A stretch of DNA of 6,031 bases from contig CAYSBA010000093.1 in NCBI GenBank assembly GCA_964429075.1, forward strand, positions 1-6,031, in the 5' to 3' direction. Positions 6,015 through 6,031 of this stretch are shown piece by piece. How positions within the stretch are numbered: the stretch's first letter is position 1; every line of letters begins with the position of its first letter. The stretch is from CAYSBA01 sp964429075 [NCBI: uncultured bacterium]. GTDB lineage: Bacteria > CAYSBA01. The notes under the pieces were generated by a model. It was given only the letters and a program-made list of their open reading frames with translations, was not told where the DNA came from and ran no database searches. Position numbers and translations under genes: made by a program.

Positions 6015-6023
6015 GTGATTTTT
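6006..6023. repeat. A/T-rich perfect inverted repeat near the right edge
   Basis: AAAAATCA and TGATTTTT flank two bases; as RNA it would form at most a seven-pair stem with a four-base loop. Read on the minus strand it runs into a further T tract (6001-6010 is T-rich on that strand), giving a terminator-like shape, perhaps for an upstream gene outside the window. The stem has a single G-C pair, so it would be unstable, and it overlaps the candidate -35 box. It could equally be a protein-binding site or chance. Confidence 0.25.
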
Positions 6024-6031
6024 CTTAAATC

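Overview
The window holds four genes, all on the minus strand and read from the right edge to the left. In order of transcription they are: (1) a 1308-residue predicted lipoprotein built from about seven ASH/HYDIN-like beta-sandwich domains followed by an FG-GAP/VCBS-type beta-propeller (2011-5937); (2) a 200-residue lipoprotein with 32 cysteines in its mature part, arranged as strictly spaced disulfide-type repeats (1298-1900); (3) a 124-residue lipoprotein with one Ig/fibronectin-like domain (954-1328); and (4) the N-terminal 317 residues of a nicotinate phosphoribosyltransferase, pncB, cut by the left edge (1-952). No RNA genes, CRISPR arrays or insertion sequences were seen.

Organism: the pairing of 'choice-of-anchor D'/ASH arrays with an FG-GAP propeller that ends in a W-N-Q-H-x-Y-H-x-T-N block, next to 'C..D.DC....C..G.C' lipoproteins, is a style I associate with Myxococcota and other former Deltaproteobacteria. 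The DNA is AT-rich for that group (roughly 40-45% GC by eye), and arginine is coded mostly by AGA/AGG. That points to a low-GC, probably uncultured relative rather than a classical high-GC myxobacterium. This is inference from protein style and composition, not a phylogenetic placement.

Layout: positions 5938-6031 are an AT-rich leader with a clear AGGAG ribosome-binding site, a weak promoter candidate and an A/T-only inverted repeat. The large lipoprotein fills 2011-5937. A 110-base gap (1901-2010) holds no obvious terminator. It does contain a perfect TTGACA box placed so that a transcript would begin almost at the ATG of the Cys-rich gene, which itself has no Shine-Dalgarno sequence. Genes 2 and 3 overlap by 31 bases. 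Genes 3 and 4 are separated by one base (TAG-T-ATG), so the last three genes are very likely translationally coupled.

How the genes may work together: the first three products each have a signal peptide ending at a lipobox cysteine, so they should be lipid-anchored outside the cytoplasm. A large beta-rich stalk and propeller, a small disulfide-rich rod and a small Ig-like protein encoded side by side suggest an envelope or cell-surface assembly, possibly for adhesion or ligand binding. The NAD-salvage enzyme has no evident link to that role and may simply share the transcript.
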